In this document: positions 1 to 5,083 of the stretch, piece by piece | Layout: each line of letters opens with the position of its first letter | Numbering within the stretch: the stretch's first letter is position 1 | NCBI GenBank assembly: GCA_027458945.1 | Contig: DAIDOU010000096.1 | Location: forward strand, 1 to 5,083 | Source: Acidobacteriota bacterium | GTDB taxonomy: Bacteria > Acidobacteriota > Thermoanaerobaculia > Thermoanaerobaculales > Thermoanaerobaculaceae | DNA length: 5,083 bases | Reading direction: 5' to 3' | The notes under the pieces: generated by a model | Told to the model about the DNA's origin: nothing | Seen by the model: the letters and a program-made list of their open reading frames with translations, nothing else | The model's database searches: none | Translations under genes and position numbers: made by a program

Positions 1-36
1 GCGGCGCCGGAGCCGTTGATCCCCGCCCGCGGCTGA
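1..36 (+). CDS. possible 3' end of an upstream gene (partial)
   Basis: Frame 1 is open from the window edge to a TGA at 34-36 and would end a protein in AAPEPLIPARG. If real, its stop lies 37 nt before korA on the same strand, so it could be the previous operon member. In many genomes a ferredoxin-like delta subunit (KorD) precedes korA, but eleven residues show no cysteine motif, so the identity is unknown. Frame 3 is also open here, up to a TGA at 99-101, and is the less likely alternative because it would overlap korA by 28 nt. Confidence 0.25.
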   Translation, partial: AAPEPLIPARG

Positions 37-51
37 GCCGCGGTCCGGACC
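27..51. promoter_or_regulatory. hairpin plus adjoining palindrome ahead of korA
   Basis: A perfect 7-bp inverted repeat (CCGCGGC at 27-33, GCCGCGG at 37-43) encloses a 3-nt TGA loop, which is also the putative stop of the upstream frame. It runs straight into a perfect 10-bp palindrome, GGTCCGGACC, at 42-51. Both sit 10-47 nt upstream of the korA Shine-Dalgarno. The repeats are read directly from the sequence. A role as an attenuator, mRNA processing stem or operator is inference, and GC-rich DNA yields short palindromes by chance. Confidence 0.35.
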
Positions 52-60
52 ACGCCACAG

Positions 61-69
61 TAAGGAGGA
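61..69 (+). promoter_or_regulatory. strong ribosome binding site for korA
   Basis: TAAGGAGGA matches the 16S anti-Shine-Dalgarno over its first eight bases. GGAGG ends 5 nt before the TTG at 74-76. No ATG or GTG start in the same frame lies nearby on either side, so this site is what decides the TTG start of korA. Confidence 0.8.
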
Positions 70-73
70 CGTC

Positions 74-1231
74 TTGCACGCGGACCCGAAGGGAGTTCTG
101 ACAGGCATCCACTTCATCGACGGCGACCACGCCGCCTGCGAAGGGGCGCTCGCCGCCGGATGCCGGTTCGTGGCCGGCTATCCGATCACGCCGTCGACCG
201 AGGTCGTGGAGCGGTTCGCCGCGCGCATCCCTCTCGTCGGCGGGATGTTCATCCAGCTCGAAGACGAGATCGCCTCCTCGATCGCGATCCAGGGCGCGGC
301 GTGGGCCGGCAAGAAGGTCATGACCGTGACCTCGGGGCCGGGCCTCTCGCTCATGATGGAGCACATCGGCCTCGCCGCGATCGCCGAGGTCCCGTCGGTG
401 TGGGTGGACGTGCAGCGTGGCGGCCCCTCGACCGGCCTGCCGACGCTCCCCGCTCAGGCGGACATGATGCAGGTCAAGTGGGGCTCGCACGGCGACTACG
501 AGCCGATCGCGCTCTCCCCCAACTCGCCGCAGGAGTGCTTCGACCTGATGATCAAGGCGTTCAACCTGGCGGAGACCTACCGCGTGCCGGTGTTCTTCAT
601 GATGGACGAGGTCGTCGGCCACATGACCGAGCGCGTGGTGATCCCGGAGGCGTCCGAGATCGAGATCGTCGAGCGCAAGTGGACGGCGAAGAAGCCGGGC
701 GAGTACCGGCCATACGAGACGGACGAGAGCATGGTGCCGGAGATGGTCAAGGCGGGCGACGGCTACCGCATCCACATCACCGGCCTCACCCACGACGAGC
801 GCGGCTACCCGGCGATGAACGCGCAGGCGCAGGACAAGCTCGTGCGGCGGCTGGTCAACAAGATCCGCGACCACCGCGACCAGCTCGTGGACGTGCGCGC
901 CGACGGCGTCGAGGGCGCCGACGTGATCGTGGTCTCGTTCGGGATCACCTCGCGCGTGGCCGGCGCCGCGGTCGAGGCCGCGCGGCGCAAGGGCGTCAAG
1001 GTCGGGCACCTGCGGATGATCATCACCTGGCCGTTCCCGGCCAAGGTGATCCGCGACCTCGCCCTCACCGCCAAGGCGTTCGTGGTGCCCGAGCTCAACA
1101 TGGGCCAGATGGCGCTCGAGGTGGAGCGGGCCGTCTCCGGCAAGGCCGCGGTGCTCACCTTGCCGCACGCCGGCGGCACCGTGCACGAGCCCGACGCGAT
1201 CCTGGCCAAGATCATGGAGGCTGCGCAATGA
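74..1231 (+). CDS. korA: 2-oxoacid:ferredoxin oxidoreductase alpha subunit (2-oxoglutarate type, KorA)
   Basis: The product is a cytoplasmic 385-aa subunit of the TPP-dependent enzyme that oxidatively decarboxylates a 2-oxoacid, probably 2-oxoglutarate, to the acyl-CoA while reducing ferredoxin; the reaction is reversible. The N-terminal pyrimidine-binding TPP domain carries GYPITPSTE (residues 35-43), an acidic QLEDE stretch (61-65), TSGPGLSLM (86-94) and QRGGPSTGLPT (114-124). Further on are PVFFMMDE (172-179) and TGLTHDERGYP (237-246). The C-terminal transketolase-C-like domain (about 280-385) has LRMIITWPFP (313-322) and VPELNMGQM (338-346), both typical of Kor alpha chains. The length fits a stand-alone alpha subunit with no fused gamma domain. 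The TTG start at 74 is supported by a strong Shine-Dalgarno. The TGA overlaps the korB ATG by 4 nt, suggesting translational coupling. The family assignment is firm; 2-oxoglutarate rather than another oxoacid is inferred from motif style. Confidence 0.93.
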   Translation: MHADPKGVLTGIHFIDGDHAACEGALAAGCRFVAGYPITPSTEVVERFAARIPLVGGMFIQLEDEIASSIAIQGAAWAGKKVMTVTSGPGLSLMMEHIGLAAIAEVPSVWVDVQRGGPSTGLPTLPAQADMMQVKWGSHGDYEPIALSPNSPQECFDLMIKAFNLAETYRVPVFFMMDEVVGHMTERVVIPEASEIEIVERKWTAKKPGEYRPYETDESMVPEMVKAGDGYRIHITGLTHDERGYPAMNAQAQDKLVRRLVNKIRDHRDQLVDVRADGVEGADVIVVSFGITSRVAGAAVEAARRKGVKVGHLRMIITWPFPAKVIRDLALTAKAFVVPELNMGQMALEVERAVSGKAAVLTLPHAGGTVHEPDAILAKIMEAAQ

Positions 1232-2112
1232 ACGAACCCGACGTCCTCGCGTGCGAGTTCGAGAACCCGGTCATGCCGTACCTGCGCCAGGAGCGCCTGC
1301 CGCACATCTGGTGCCCGGGCTGCGGCATCGGCACCACGGTCAACTGCTTCACCCGCGCCCTCACCGACTCCGGGATGGACCTCGACAAGGTCGCGATCGT
1401 CTCCGGGATCGGCTGCACCGGCCGGGTGGCCGGCTACATGAACCTCGACTCGTTCCACACCACCCACGGACGTGCGATCCCGTTCGCCACCGGGCTGAAG
1501 CTCGCCAACCCCGAGCTCAAGGTGGTGGTCTACTCCGGCGACGGCGACCTCTCGGCGATCGGCGGCAACCACCTGATCCACGCCGCGCGCCGCAACATGG
1601 ACCTGATGGTCGTCTGCGTGAACAACTTCACCTACGGCATGACGGGCGGCCAGGTGGCGCCGACGACGCCGCTGGGCGCGACCGGGACGACGATGCCGTA
1701 CGGCAACTTCGAGAGCCCGTTCAACCTCCCGTTCCTGGCCGACGCCTGCGGCGCGGTGTACGTCGCGCGCTGGACCGTGTATCACGTCAAGCAGCTCGCC
1801 AAGGCGATGCTCGAGGGCCTGAAGAAGAAGGGGTTCGTCTTCATCGAGGCGATGGCGCCGTGCCCGACGCTGTACTCGCGCCGCAACCGGCTCGGGGACG
1901 GCGTCGACCAGCTCAAGTACTACAAGGAGAAGAGCAAGATCGTCCACGGCGCCAACACCAAGGACGTCGGCCTCACCTTCCAGGGCGAGATCGTCGTCGG
2001 CAAGTTCGTCGACCGCGAGCGGCCGACCTGGCTCGACGCGATGAACGAGCACTACACGCAGCACTTCGGCGAGCGGTTCACACCGTACGGGGTGTCCCAT
2101 GCAAAAGAGTGA
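1228..2112 (+). CDS. korB: 2-oxoacid:ferredoxin oxidoreductase beta subunit (TPP and [4Fe-4S], KorB)
   Basis: This 294-aa subunit binds the TPP diphosphate and the [4Fe-4S] cluster that passes electrons to ferredoxin. WCPGCG (28-33) gives Cys29 and Cys32, SGIGCTGR (59-66) gives Cys63, and APCPT (210-214) gives Cys212. These correspond in order and spacing to the four cluster ligands known in archaeal 2-oxoacid:ferredoxin oxidoreductase beta chains. The TPP/Mg motif is GDGDLSAIGGNH (104-115), continued by VNNFTYGMTGGQ (131-142). The YGMTGGQxAPTTP form is the one usual in Kor-type enzymes. The ATG at 1228 overlaps the korA stop as ATGA and has GGAGG at 1216-1220, 7 nt upstream. The same frame stays open far upstream through korA, but that stretch is arginine-rich shadow translation. 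The 3' end overlaps korC by 14 nt. No frameshift or missing key residue is seen. Confidence 0.95.
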   Translation: MNEPDVLACEFENPVMPYLRQERLPHIWCPGCGIGTTVNCFTRALTDSGMDLDKVAIVSGIGCTGRVAGYMNLDSFHTTHGRAIPFATGLKLANPELKVVVYSGDGDLSAIGGNHLIHAARRNMDLMVVCVNNFTYGMTGGQVAPTTPLGATGTTMPYGNFESPFNLPFLADACGAVYVARWTVYHVKQLAKAMLEGLKKKGFVFIEAMAPCPTLYSRRNRLGDGVDQLKYYKEKSKIVHGANTKDVGLTFQGEIVVGKFVDRERPTWLDAMNEHYTQHFGERFTPYGVSHAKE

Positions 2113-2656
2113 GATCCGTGTCGGCGGCCTCGGTGGCCAGGGCGTCATCCTCTGCGGCATGATCATCGGCAAGGCCGCCTCGATCTTCGACGGCAAGCAC
2201 GCGACGCTGATCCAGGCGTTCGGCCCGGAGGCGCGCGGCAGCGCCTGCAGCGCCCAGGTCACGGTGGCCGACGAGGCGATCGGCTACCCGTACGTCAAGA
2301 ACCCGGACGTCCTGATCGTGATGTCGCCCGACGCCTACACCCAGTTCGCCCCGCAGCTCTCGCCGGGCGGCATGCTGCTGTACGAAAGCGACCTGATCAC
2401 CCTCGACGAGACGCTGCCCAAGGGGGTGCGGGCGTTCGGCGTCCCCGCCACCCGCTTCGCCGAGGAGCTGGGGCGCCGGCTCGTGCTCAACATCGTGATG
2501 ACCGGCTTCTTCGCCGGCGTCACCGGCCTGCTCTCGTTCGAGTCGGTCGAGAAGGCGGTCAAGAGCTCGGTGCCGAAGGGGACCGAGGACCTCAACCTGC
2601 GCGCCTTCCGCAAGGGGTACGAGTACGGCCGCGAGCAAGCCGCGGTGAAGAACTAG
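2099..2656 (+). CDS. korC: 2-oxoacid:ferredoxin oxidoreductase gamma subunit (KorC)
   Basis: This 185-aa protein matches the gamma (pyruvate/ketoisovalerate oxidoreductase, catalytic) domain, which completes the core Kor complex and contributes to CoA handling. The N-terminal glycine-rich loop VGGLGGQGV (8-16) is characteristic, as are FGPEARGSACSAQV (41-54), NPDVLIVMSPDAY (68-80) and the C-terminal GTEDLNLRAFRKGYEYG (161-177). The length is normal for a separate gamma subunit. The ATG at 2099 lies inside the last codons of korB, giving a 14-nt overlap, and only a modest G-rich stretch (GGGG at 2089-2092) precedes it. Translation is therefore probably coupled to korB. The gene ends at TAG 2654-2656, 13 nt before the GNAT gene. 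Family assignment is firm; the oxoacid substrate cannot be read from this subunit. Confidence 0.93.
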   Translation: MQKSEIRVGGLGGQGVILCGMIIGKAASIFDGKHATLIQAFGPEARGSACSAQVTVADEAIGYPYVKNPDVLIVMSPDAYTQFAPQLSPGGMLLYESDLITLDETLPKGVRAFGVPATRFAEELGRRLVLNIVMTGFFAGVTGLLSFESVEKAVKSSVPKGTEDLNLRAFRKGYEYGREQAAVKN

Positions 2657-2663
2657 AAGGGGG
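2655..2663 (+). promoter_or_regulatory. ribosome binding site deciding the GTG start of the GNAT gene
   Basis: AGAAGGGGG overlaps the last two bases of the korC stop codon. Its G run ends 6 nt before GTG 2670-2672. It favours this GTG as the start and fits cotranscription with korC. Confidence 0.6.
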
Positions 2664-2669
2664 CCGACC

Positions 2670-3266
2670 GTGACGCTCGAAGGGTTTCCCCAGAGCCTGG
2701 CGCTGCGCGACGGAACACTGGTGACGGTGCGGCCGCTCGAGACGGCTGACGCCAAGGCGGTGCAGGCGTTCTACCGCTCGCTGCCGGAGGAGGACCGCCT
2801 CTACCTCAAGGACGACGTCACCGACGCGGGGTGGTGGCAGCGCTTCGCGACGCTGGTCGCCTCGGGCGAGGTCGTCTCGCTGATCGGCGAACGCGAGGGC
2901 AAGGTCGTGGCCGAGGCCTCGCTGTACCGGGCGCTGCGCGGCTGGTCGACGCACGTCGGCGAGCTGCGCATCTCGGTCGCCCGCGCGCTGCGCCGCGACG
3001 GGCTCGGCACCGCCCTCGCGCGCGAGCTGGTCAAGATCGCGACCCGCCTCGGGATCGACAAAATCATGATCGAGGTCGTCGAGAACCAGGCCGGGGCGCG
3101 CCGCATGTTCCGCCGGCTCGGCTTCCGCCAGGAGGCGGTGCTGCGCGGGCACGTCAAGGACATCAACGGCACCAAGCGCAACCTCGTCCTGGCCTCGACC
3201 GACGTCTCCCACATCTGGGACGCGATGGAAGCGCTCGTCGCCGACTTCTCTCCCTCGCAGGAGTAG
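2670..3266 (+). CDS. GNAT-family N-acetyltransferase (Pat-like acetyltransferase domain)
   Basis: This 198-aa cytoplasmic protein has a single GNAT fold. The first strand and helix follow the pattern LRDGTLVTVRPLETADA (12-28), and LPEEDRLYL (38-46) comes next. Both resemble the acetyltransferase domain of Pat-type protein lysine acetyltransferases. Motif A has the acetyl-CoA pyrophosphate loop R-x-x-G-x-G as R108, G111 and G113, after the beta-4 strand GELRISV (97-103). Motif B is ENQAGARRMFRRLGF (138-152). There is no cyclic-nucleotide or acyl-CoA-synthetase domain attached, unlike some Pat proteins. The GTG start has a good Shine-Dalgarno, and the gene follows korC by 13 nt, so it is probably in the kor operon. 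Acetylation of a metabolic enzyme is a context-based guess; small-molecule or ribosomal-protein acetylation is equally compatible. The family call is strong, the substrate unknown. Confidence 0.88.
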   Translation: MTLEGFPQSLALRDGTLVTVRPLETADAKAVQAFYRSLPEEDRLYLKDDVTDAGWWQRFATLVASGEVVSLIGEREGKVVAEASLYRALRGWSTHVGELRISVARALRRDGLGTALARELVKIATRLGIDKIMIEVVENQAGARRMFRRLGFRQEAVLRGHVKDINGTKRNLVLASTDVSHIWDAMEALVADFSPSQE

Positions 3267-3281
3267 CGGCCAGAGAGACGG

Positions 3282-3309
3282 TAAAGGGTAGAGGGTAAAG
3301 GGAAAAGGG
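3282..3309 (+). repeat. four tandem TAAAGGG-like heptamers (G-quadruplex motif)
   Basis: Four consecutive 7-nt units can be read: TAAAGGG (3282-3288), TAGAGGG (3289-3295), TAAAGGG (3296-3302) and AAAAGGG (3303-3309). The four GGG runs are each separated by exactly 4 nt (TAGA, TAAA, AAAA), which satisfies the standard G3-N1-7 quadruplex pattern. The array lies 16 nt after the GNAT stop on its sense strand, so it would be in that mRNA's 3' end. The repeat is seen directly; folding as a quadruplex is inference. Confidence 0.75.
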
Positions 3310-3356
3310 AAGGCAGAGGCGGATTCGTTCGAGGCCGTTCCTCTCCCCTTTTCCCT
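3299..3356. terminator. probable bidirectional terminator hairpin
   Basis: AGGGAAAAGGG (3299-3309) pairs perfectly with CCCTTTTCCCT (3346-3356), 11 bp. Inside it, AGAGG (3315-3319) pairs with CCTCT (3340-3344) and CGG (3320-3322) with CCG (3335-3337), leaving a 12-nt loop and two small bulges. Its place between two convergent stops fits termination of both transcripts. There is no uninterrupted T run, only a pyrimidine-rich tail (3357-3380), so it is not a textbook intrinsic terminator. A second pairing, GGGAAGGC (3307-3314) with GCCTTCCC (3369-3376), could compete. Confidence 0.5.
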
Positions 3357-3396
3357 CTTCCTTCTTCCGCCTTCCCTTCTTCCACCGGCCGCAACG

Positions 3397-5083
3397 TCAC
3401 CGCGCCGGGCGCTCGTTGGAGATCAGGGCGAGGCCCTCGTCCTCGTAGAGCAGGCGGGCGTGGGTGAGGCCGGCCGCGGCCAGCCGCGCCGACCAGTGGC
3501 GCCGCTCCGCGACGGCGAACACCCGGCGATCGGAGTTCCACACCTGCCGGAACTCGGCCGCCGTCGGGAAGCGGCGCCGCCTCTCCTCCGGACTCAGGTG
3601 CGCGATGCCGAACGCCAACTCGCCCTCGAACGCTGCCACGCCGACGGTGCGGTCGAGGTAGACGGGGAGGCTTTCCGGGAAGCACCCGTAGGAGAACACG
3701 AGGTCGCCGGGGCGTAGCTCGGGGCGCAGCCGGGCCGCGAGCGCCGCGCTCGAGCGCTCGCGCCCGACCAGCGGCACCACCCCCTCGATCGCGGCGCACA
3801 GGCACGCCCCCGCCGCGAACAGCGTCAGCAGGCGCTGCGCCCACACGCGCGAGAAGCCCGACACCGCGACCATCGCGGCCGCGACGATCACGACGAGCCC
3901 CGGCGCCAGCAGCCGCGGCGAGATGACGCCGCCGAGCCCGAGCCGGTCGATCTTCCCGAGCCCGGCCCACACCAGGGCGAGCCCCCACATCGCCGTCAGC
4001 GCCCCGCCGGCGACCAGTCCCCAGCGCTCGCTGCGCGGCGCGCCGTCCCCGCGGCGCGAGCGCTCGACCGCCAGGCCGACGAGCACCGCGAGCGGCGGCA
4101 ACGCCGGCAGCACGTAGGGGATCAGCTTGGAGCGCGAGATCGAGAAGAACGCGACGATGAAACCCGCCCACAGCCACAGGAACGTCGCCTCGGGGCGCTC
4201 GGCCAGCGACTCTCGCAGCCGCCGCCACTCGACGAGCAACCCCGCCGCCGGGAAGATCCCCGACCACGGCACGCAGCCGAGCGCCACGATCGCGAGGAAG
4301 AACCAGAACGGCTCCTGGCGCTGCGCCTCGCCGGTGAGGAAGCGGAGCACGTGCTCGTGGATGAAGTAAAACCAGGCGAAGTCCGAGGTGCGCGCCGCCG
4401 CGAGCAGGTGCCACGGCGCCGCCACCACGAGGAAGAGCGGCACACCAGATAGCCACGGCACCGCCGCAACCACGCGCCACTGCCGCGTCGCCAGGAGGTA
4501 GAGGAACACCACCGCCCCCGGTATCGCGATCCCGATCAGCCCCTTCGCCAGTACCGAGAGCGCCGCCGCGACGAACATCCCGTGCCACCACCAGCGGGCG
4601 CGCGCCGGCGCGCCGGCCGTCCCCTCGGGCGGGCGGTGCGCCATCCAGAAGCACGCGAGCGTCGCCGTCAGGAAGAACGTCACCGTCATGTCGAGCGTCG
4701 CCAGGCGCGCGAGCGCGACCCACAGCGGCGCGGTGCCGAGCGCCGCGGCCGCCACGGCGCCGGCGCGCCGGCCGCCCATCGCGCTCCCCAGGCCGAAAAC
4801 GAGCGCCACCCCGGCGAGGCCGAGCAGCGCGCTCCACAACCGCCCGGCGAACGGCGACAAGCCGAAGAGCTCGATCGCCCCGGCCGTCAGCCAGTAGTGC
4901 AGCGGCGGCTTTTCGAAGTAGCGCACGCCGTCGAGGTGCGGCGTGATGAAGTCGCCGGTCGCCAGCATCTCGCGCGGGATCTCGGTGTAGCGCCCCTCGT
5001 CCGGCTCGAGCAGCGGGGCGGCGCCCAGGCGCCAGAAGACGAGCAGCACGAGGCAGGCCACCACCAGCGCCGGCAGCAGCCGC
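3397..5083 (-). CDS. GT39 ArnT-like membrane glycosyltransferase (5'-partial)
   Basis: This is an integral inner-membrane glycosyltransferase of the PMT/ArnT (GT39, GT-C fold) family. Such enzymes transfer a sugar from a polyprenyl-phosphate donor to lipid A, another glycolipid or protein on the outer face of the membrane. Counting from the in-frame GTG at 5064, the first periplasmic loop has LLEPDEGRYTEI (18-29), with the acidic pair expected at the active site. YFEKPPLHYWL (49-59), ARLATLDMTVTFF (119-131), AKGLIG (173-178) and SISRSKLIPYVLPALPP (308-324) follow, all ArnT-like. I estimate about a dozen hydrophobic segments to residue 432, then a soluble C-terminal part (about 440-555) with GELAFGI (481-487) and RRVFAVAERRHW (513-524). 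The frame stays open upstream of 5064 (RLLPAL), so the true start probably lies beyond the window. The stop is TGA at 3397-3399. Donor and acceptor cannot be told from the sequence, so no arnT symbol is given. Confidence 0.9.
   Translation of the reverse strand, partial: RLLPALVVACLVLLVFWRLGAAPLLEPDEGRYTEIPREMLATGDFITPHLDGVRYFEKPPLHYWLTAGAIELFGLSPFAGRLWSALLGLAGVALVFGLGSAMGGRRAGAVAAAALGTAPLWVALARLATLDMTVTFFLTATLACFWMAHRPPEGTAGAPARARWWWHGMFVAAALSVLAKGLIGIAIPGAVVFLYLLATRQWRVVAAVPWLSGVPLFLVVAAPWHLLAAARTSDFAWFYFIHEHVLRFLTGEAQRQEPFWFFLAIVALGCVPWSGIFPAAGLLVEWRRLRESLAERPEATFLWLWAGFIVAFFSISRSKLIPYVLPALPPLAVLVGLAVERSRRGDGAPRSERWGLVAGGALTAMWGLALVWAGLGKIDRLGLGGVISPRLLAPGLVVIVAAAMVAVSGFSRVWAQRLLTLFAAGACLCAAIEGVVPLVGRERSSAALAARLRPELRPGDLVFSYGCFPESLPVYLDRTVGVAAFEGELAFGIAHLSPEERRRRFPTAAEFRQVWNSDRRVFAVAERRHWSARLAAAGLTHARLLYEDEGLALISNERPAR
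4602..4619. repeat. 18-bp direct repeat with palindromic core, copy 1
   Basis: GCGCCGGCGCGCCGGCCG occurs here and again, identically, at 4757-4774. Its core GCCGGCGCGCCGGC (4604-4617) is a perfect 14-bp palindrome. It falls inside the glycosyltransferase gene, in the loop around residues 149-155. The copies are 155 bp apart, so they are read in different frames and encode different peptides. Chance in very GC-rich codons is the default explanation. Confidence 0.6.
4757..4774. repeat. 18-bp direct repeat with palindromic core, copy 2
   Basis: This is the second exact copy of the sequence at 4602-4619, with the palindromic core at 4759-4772. It lies in the part of the glycosyltransferase encoding the GGRRAGA stretch (about residues 97-103). 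Nothing else marks it as a mobile or regulatory element. Confidence 0.6.

Larger units (their letters stand above)
3267..3396. other. convergent intergenic region rich in purine/pyrimidine tracts
   Basis: The 130 bp between the GNAT stop and the glycosyltransferase stop hold no gene I can support. On the + strand the left part (3271-3322) is purine-rich and the right part (3338-3384) is pyrimidine-rich. Each converging transcript would therefore carry a G- and A-rich stretch just after its stop codon. This composition departs sharply from the flanking GC-rich coding DNA. Confidence 0.8.

Noticed and set aside
160..1227. Upstream in-frame extension of korB through the whole of korA, which could suggest a 650-aa protein.
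   Set aside because: The extension is arginine-rich nonsense, while korA in the other frame has full family motifs. The ATG at 1228 with GGAGG upstream is the credible korB start.
805..2262. Long open frame on the minus strand (about 485 codons) opposite korA-korB-korC.
   Set aside because: It is antisense to three clearly recognisable genes, and its translation is dominated by R, A, V, D and H with no domain pattern, as expected from GC-rich third positions.
2657..2669. Possible terminator or separate promoter between korC and the GNAT gene.
   Set aside because: The gap is 13 nt and is largely taken up by the Shine-Dalgarno; no hairpin or promoter elements fit.
3282..3309. Resemblance of the heptamers to eukaryotic telomere repeats or to a CRISPR array.
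   Set aside because: The unit is not TTTAGGG or TTAGGG, there are only four copies within bacterial genes, and there are no spacers. It is a short tandem array only.
3460..3717. Small plus-strand open frames opposite the 3' part of the glycosyltransferase gene.
   Set aside because: No ribosome binding site or recognisable domain was seen, and the opposite strand encodes a conserved C-terminal region.
2801..4837. Very long minus-strand open frame (about 678 codons) spanning the GNAT gene, the intergenic region and the glycosyltransferase.
   Set aside because: Its translation is R/A/G-rich low-complexity sequence. It lies in another frame of the real glycosyltransferase and antisense to the GNAT gene, so it is a composition artefact.

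Overview
The window is a high-G+C bacterial chromosome fragment with two convergent transcription units and no mobile elements, RNA genes or CRISPR. The rightward unit (74-3266) encodes three subunits of a 2-oxoacid:ferredoxin oxidoreductase, best matched to the 2-oxoglutarate (Kor/OGOR) type: alpha (korA), beta (korB) and gamma (korC). A stand-alone GNAT N-acetyltransferase follows. The leftward unit is one gene, a multi-spanning ArnT-like GT39 glycosyltransferase, whose stop codon is at 3397 and whose 5' end runs off the right edge.

Layout. 1-73 holds a possible tail of an upstream gene (stop at 34-36), a GC-rich hairpin, a 10-bp palindrome and a near-perfect Shine-Dalgarno for a TTG start. 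korA overlaps korB by 4 nt (ATGA), korB overlaps korC by 14 nt, and the GNAT gene starts 13 nt after korC, so these four genes look like one operon. 3267-3396 is a 130-bp convergent intergenic region. It carries four tandem heptamers with evenly spaced GGG runs and an inverted purine/pyrimidine repeat that could act as a bidirectional terminator.

Biology. Kor converts 2-oxoglutarate plus CoA to succinyl-CoA and CO2 while reducing ferredoxin, or runs in reverse in the reductive TCA direction. All four beta-subunit cysteines expected to hold the [4Fe-4S] cluster are present, as is the TPP GDGD motif. No ferredoxin-type delta subunit is visible in the window; it may lie just upstream. The GNAT resembles the acetyltransferase domain of Pat-type protein lysine acetyltransferases, so a regulatory link to central carbon metabolism is possible but unproven. 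The GT39 protein probably moves a sugar from a polyprenyl-phosphate donor to an envelope acceptor and looks functionally separate.

Organism. High G+C, a ferredoxin-dependent Kor complex and an ArnT-like enzyme suggest a Gram-negative-type bacterium with at least partly anaerobic or low-potential metabolism. Acidobacteriota, Myxococcota or a similar lineage is plausible, but the sequence alone does not settle this. I see no clear evidence of a new multi-gene system. The most unusual non-coding signal is the G-run heptamer/inverted purine tract between the convergent genes.
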